A DNA stretch of 8,574 bases from DASWOJ01 sp964242325. GTDB lineage: Bacteria > Pseudomonadota > Alphaproteobacteria > Acetobacterales > Acetobacteraceae. Positions within the stretch are counted from its first letter, which is position 1, and every line of letters begins with the position of its first letter. This document shows positions 6,518 to 8,574 of this stretch, piece after piece. Position numbers and translations under genes: made by a program. The notes beneath the pieces are model-generated. The model was not told where the DNA came from, did no database searches, and saw only the letters and a program-made list of their open reading frames with translations. The stretch is taken from positions 1-8,574 of the forward strand of contig CAXTCI010000209.1 of assembly GCA_964242325.1 (NCBI GenBank). Reading direction: 5' to 3'.

Positions 6518-7053
6518 ATGCTGCGCCGGAACGTCCTCCTGCTGCCGCTGCTGCTGGCGGCCTGCGGGGGCGACGACCTGCCGCAGCGGACGGAGTTCCC
6601 GGCGTTGCGCTATGATTACCTGGCGCCGTTACGATTGAACGTAGCCACCGTGGACGTGCCGGATGCGCCGCCGCCGGGGCCGCTGGATGCGGTGAACCCG
6701 GCGCCGCCGGGCCAGACGCTGCGGCGGATGGCGCTGGACCGGATCGGTGCCGGCGGCTCCACCGGCCGTGCGGTGTTCGTCATCGACCAGGCCAGCATCA
6801 CCCAGGCGGGCGATGGCCTGTCTGGCGTGATGGCGGTCCATCTCGATGTCCTCCGTCCCGATGGTGGACGCGCCGCCTTTGCGGAGGCGCGGGTTACCCG
6901 CCAGGCCAGCGTGTCAGGCCGCGCCGGGCTACCGGCCGCGCTCTACGACATGACCCGCGCGATGATGGATGACATGAACGTGGAGCTGGAGTTCCAGGCC
7001 CGCCGCTCCCTCCGCGATTGGTTGCAGTCGGCGGAGACTGCTCCCGCACCTGC
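6518..7053 (+). CDS. Putative outer-membrane lipoprotein, 3' end lost in assembly gap
   Basis: Begins one base after the hslO stop. Residues 1-16 are a lipoprotein signal: a basic n-region (MLRRN), a short hydrophobic core and the lipobox L13-A14-A15-C16. Residues +2 and +3 are Gly, with no Asp at +2, which predicts sorting to the outer membrane. I do not recognise the family. The visible mature part has a strand-rich start (LRLNVATVDVP), a proline-rich turn, a helix (TLRRMALDRIG), two strands (AVFVIDQASIT and GVMAVHLDVLR) and a helical end (ALYDMTRAMMDDMNVELE). This alternating plan is loosely like YajG-type lipoproteins, a tentative comparison. 178 codons are visible before the N run; the true end is unknown. 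Cotranscription with hslO is likely. Confidence 0.8.
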
Positions 7054-7153
7054 NNNNNNNNNNNNNNNNNNNNNNNNNNNNNNNNNNNNNNNNNNNNNNN
7101 NNNNNNNNNNNNNNNNNNNNNNNNNNNNNNNNNNNNNNNNNNNNNNNNNNNNN
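7054..7153. other. Assembly gap: 100 N
   Basis: Exactly 100 undetermined bases. This is the conventional placeholder for a scaffold gap of unknown size, so the real distance may be shorter or much longer and the join may be wrong. The lipoprotein gene enters it from the left. Reading frames must not be carried across it. Confidence 0.97.
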
Positions 7154-7270
7154 CGGCCGCCCCAGCCAGTCCGTGACCGTCTGCTCGCAGAGGGCCAGCC
7201 GAGACGTTGCCAGGAGAGTGGTCGTCACGGCGCCGACGACGGCGCGTTCAGCCGGTCGCGAAAGTATCAT
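7154..7270 (-). CDS. Possible partial minus-strand gene entering the gap
   Basis: A minus-strand frame starts at ATG 7270 and runs 39 codons into the N run (MILSRPAERAVVGAVTTT..., ending ...VTDWLGRP). It would be divergent from the gene at 7383 and convergent with the lipoprotein. For: third-position G/C is higher than in the plus-strand frame that also stays open here, most clearly after the first eight codons, and it starts at the edge of the AT-richer region. Against: AGGA directly touches the ATG with no spacer, no family is recognisable, and only a fragment is visible. An internal GTG (about codon 15) is another possible start. Confidence 0.25.
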
Positions 7271-7382
7271 TCCTTGTTTGCGCCTGGCCCGGACATCATC
7301 TGCCCGACGTGTGGGCCTGGTGATTTTTCCGTAGCGATGTTAATAGTTTCTTTACCCGTAGCCGCAGAGCAAGGGGAGCACC
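7271..7382. promoter_or_regulatory. AT-richer upstream region with a CtrA-box-like sequence before the gene at 7383
   Basis: The stretch from about 7255 to 7360 is clearly richer in A/T than the rest of the window and has no credible plus-strand gene. It contains TTAA (7340-7343), seven bases, then TTTAC (7351-7355). This differs at one position from the alphaproteobacterial CtrA recognition pattern TTAA-N7-TTAAC. A good sigma-70 -35/-10 pair is not evident. The Shine-Dalgarno AAGGGGAG at 7371-7378 precedes the GTG 7383 start. The region is probably the promoter and possibly a divergent one; control by CtrA is inference. Confidence 0.4.
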
Positions 7383-8574
7383 GTGGATACGAATAACACT
7401 GAATTGCCCCTGCCGGAAGCGGAGGCATTGCGCCTGATCTTGGACCGGGTGCTCGGCGGCGGCGACGCCGTGGTGGCCGGTGGCAGCGGCGTGCCGGCCT
7501 TGCTTGGCGCGGTGGCGGACGCACTCGCCCGGCATCGGTGCCGCGTGCTGCGGGCGTCGGCGCTCGCACCCGGAGGCCTGAGCCTGTCCGGCTTGATGGC
7601 GCAGATCACGCGACGTCCCGACATTGACGGCCATGACGATGAGGTCCTGGAGCTCGGGTTCCAGGCGCTGACGGTCCCCGATGCGGGCAACGAGGCGATT
7701 GCGCTCCTGGTCGAAGGCGGCGAGATGCTGCACCGGACCGCCTTGCGCTACCTGCAGTTCACCTGCCGGTCGGCGCCGGCGCTTCGCTTAGTGTTGGCGG
7801 GGCAAACGGGCATGCCTGACCTGCACGTTGATGAGATGGCGTTCCTCCGCACGCGCCTGGCGGCCAGCACGGTGATCACCCTGGCTGCCGAGTTGCCGGA
7901 GATGCCGGCCGCACTGCTGGACGAGCCCCACTTGGAGACCAGCACGCCTGCCGCGGTGCCGTTGCCTCCGTCCAAGCCGCATCTCGTCCTGCCCGGCGTT
8001 GCTCCGTCCGGCCCGCTGTCTCCTCCCCCGTTGCGCGTGTCCGTTCCGCCGCCCCCTGAACCGGTCCAAGCTCCAATGCTGCGGCCGGTGCTGTCGGGGC
8101 CGCTCATGCGCGCCGCGGCCACGACCCGGCGGAGGCCGTCCATGGCCTGGGTCGGCATTGGCCTGGCGATGGCTGCTTCCATCGCAGTCGGCGTCCTGAT
8201 CGGGCGTTACGGGTGGCCGGGCGGGTCTGACCTTCCGTTGCAAACGGCGGGGCAGCCTGGAACGACGCCCGCACCGGCTCCCGTGCCAGTCCAGGTCGTT
8301 CCACATGCAGCCCAGGGCGGCGCGCCAGCGTCCAATCCGAACCCGCCGTCCAATACTGCGGCAGCCTCGGGCGCAGAGCCGTCAGGGCACGCCGCGGCGA
8401 CAGCGCCGGCGCCGTCCCCCGTCCAACCGCCGACAGGCGTTGCAGCCACCTCATCCCCGGACAAGGGTGGGCCGGACAGCACGGCATCCCAAAATCCGGG
8501 AGCGTCGGAACGCCCATCCCCGGCGTCCTCAGTCGAATCCGATTCGGCCCCACCCCGGTCGAGGCGGGAAGCGC
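7383..8574 (+). CDS. Membrane protein with degenerate ExeA/DamX-like AAA domain, proline-rich linkers (partial, runs off the window)
   Basis: Open from GTG 7383 to the window end, 397 codons, no stop. The start is firm: an in-frame TAG at 7359 blocks extension and AAGGGGAG (7371-7378) lies just upstream. Residues about 12-185 follow the ExeA/GspA-type AAA order: a P-loop-position segment VVAGGSGVPALLGAV (30-44), a Walker-B-position segment IALLVEGGEML (106-116), a helix, then LRLVLAGQTGMPDL (134-147), like the family's 'IVLVGQPEL' sensor strand. The P-loop lacks GKT/S and the Walker B lacks the DE pair, so ATP hydrolysis is unlikely. Residues about 186-245 are proline-rich, then a basic TTRRRPS, one membrane helix at 254-274, and a Pro/Ala/Ser-rich tail from about 280. 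The expected topology is cytoplasmic N-terminal domain and periplasmic tail. DamX has the same plan with a C-terminal SPOR domain, which here would lie beyond the window. The exact family is uncertain. Confidence 0.75.
   Translation, partial: MDTNNTELPLPEAEALRLILDRVLGGGDAVVAGGSGVPALLGAVADALARHRCRVLRASALAPGGLSLSGLMAQITRRPDIDGHDDEVLELGFQALTVPDAGNEAIALLVEGGEMLHRTALRYLQFTCRSAPALRLVLAGQTGMPDLHVDEMAFLRTRLAASTVITLAAELPEMPAALLDEPHLETSTPAAVPLPPSKPHLVLPGVAPSGPLSPPPLRVSVPPPPEPVQAPMLRPVLSGPLMRAAATTRRRPSMAWVGIGLAMAASIAVGVLIGRYGWPGGSDLPLQTAGQPGTTPAPAPVPVQVVPHAAQGGAPASNPNPPSNTAAASGAEPSGHAAATAPAPSPVQPPTGVAATSSPDKGGPDSTASQNPGASERPSPASSVESDSAPPRSRREA

Noticed and set aside
5578..6519. Minus-strand 313-codon frame opposite hslO
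   Set aside because: Exact antisense of a confidently identified Hsp33 gene; repetitive Gln/Arg/Gly/Ala content.
7154..7396. Plus-strand continuation of the lipoprotein frame across the N run to a stop at 7396
   Set aside because: The frame cannot be carried across a gap of unknown length, the translation has no protein-like character, and it crosses the AT-rich promoter region into the next gene.
1..8574. tRNA, rRNA, CRISPR array, insertion sequence, toxin-antitoxin or phage genes
   Set aside because: No clover-leaf sequence, regularly spaced direct repeats, transposase or integrase motifs or phage-like proteins were seen on either strand.

Overview
The window is very GC-rich, with dense coding, strong third-position G/C and frequent GTG/TTG starts. 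Gene content points to an alphaproteobacterium, most likely Rhodospirillales/Acetobacteraceae. That assignment rests on composition, on the look of the ArgD/ArgF/Hsp33 proteins and on the argD-argF-hslO neighbourhood. It is an inference, not a database result.

Layout: (1) 4-2442, plus strand: a tight biosynthetic cluster of argD (acetylornithine aminotransferase), argF (ornithine carbamoyltransferase; its GTG overlaps the argD stop) and a 96-residue protein of unknown function. (2) 2443-2601: two inverted copies of a GC-rich REP-like palindrome. (3) 2623-3702, plus strand: a ChaA-type Ca2+/H+ antiporter whose 3' end overlaps by 41 bp a convergent GNAT acetyltransferase (3662-4147, minus). (4) 4148-4326: an intergenic stretch holding a second, different imperfect inverted repeat. 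(5) 4327-5484, minus: a 12-helix MFS transporter. (6) 5557-7053, plus: hslO (redox chaperone Hsp33), then after one base a lipoprotein gene cut by a 100-N assembly gap (7054-7153). (7) 7154-8574: a weak partial minus-strand frame, a distinctly AT-richer upstream region, and a long plus-strand frame from GTG 7383 that runs off the window end. It encodes a membrane protein with a degenerate ExeA/DamX-like AAA domain.

How the genes relate: argD and argF catalyse consecutive parts of arginine synthesis and are translationally coupled. In many alphaproteobacteria hslO follows argF directly. Here about 3.1 kb (orf96, antiporter, acetyltransferase, MFS carrier) lies between them, and repeats border the added genes. 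The transporters and the acetyltransferase have no evident link to arginine synthesis.

I see no complete novel defence or mobile system. The items most worth a second look are the degenerate-ATPase membrane protein with a CtrA-box-like sequence upstream, the near-perfect palindrome inside the argF N-terminal coding region, and the two repeat families around the genes separating argF from hslO.
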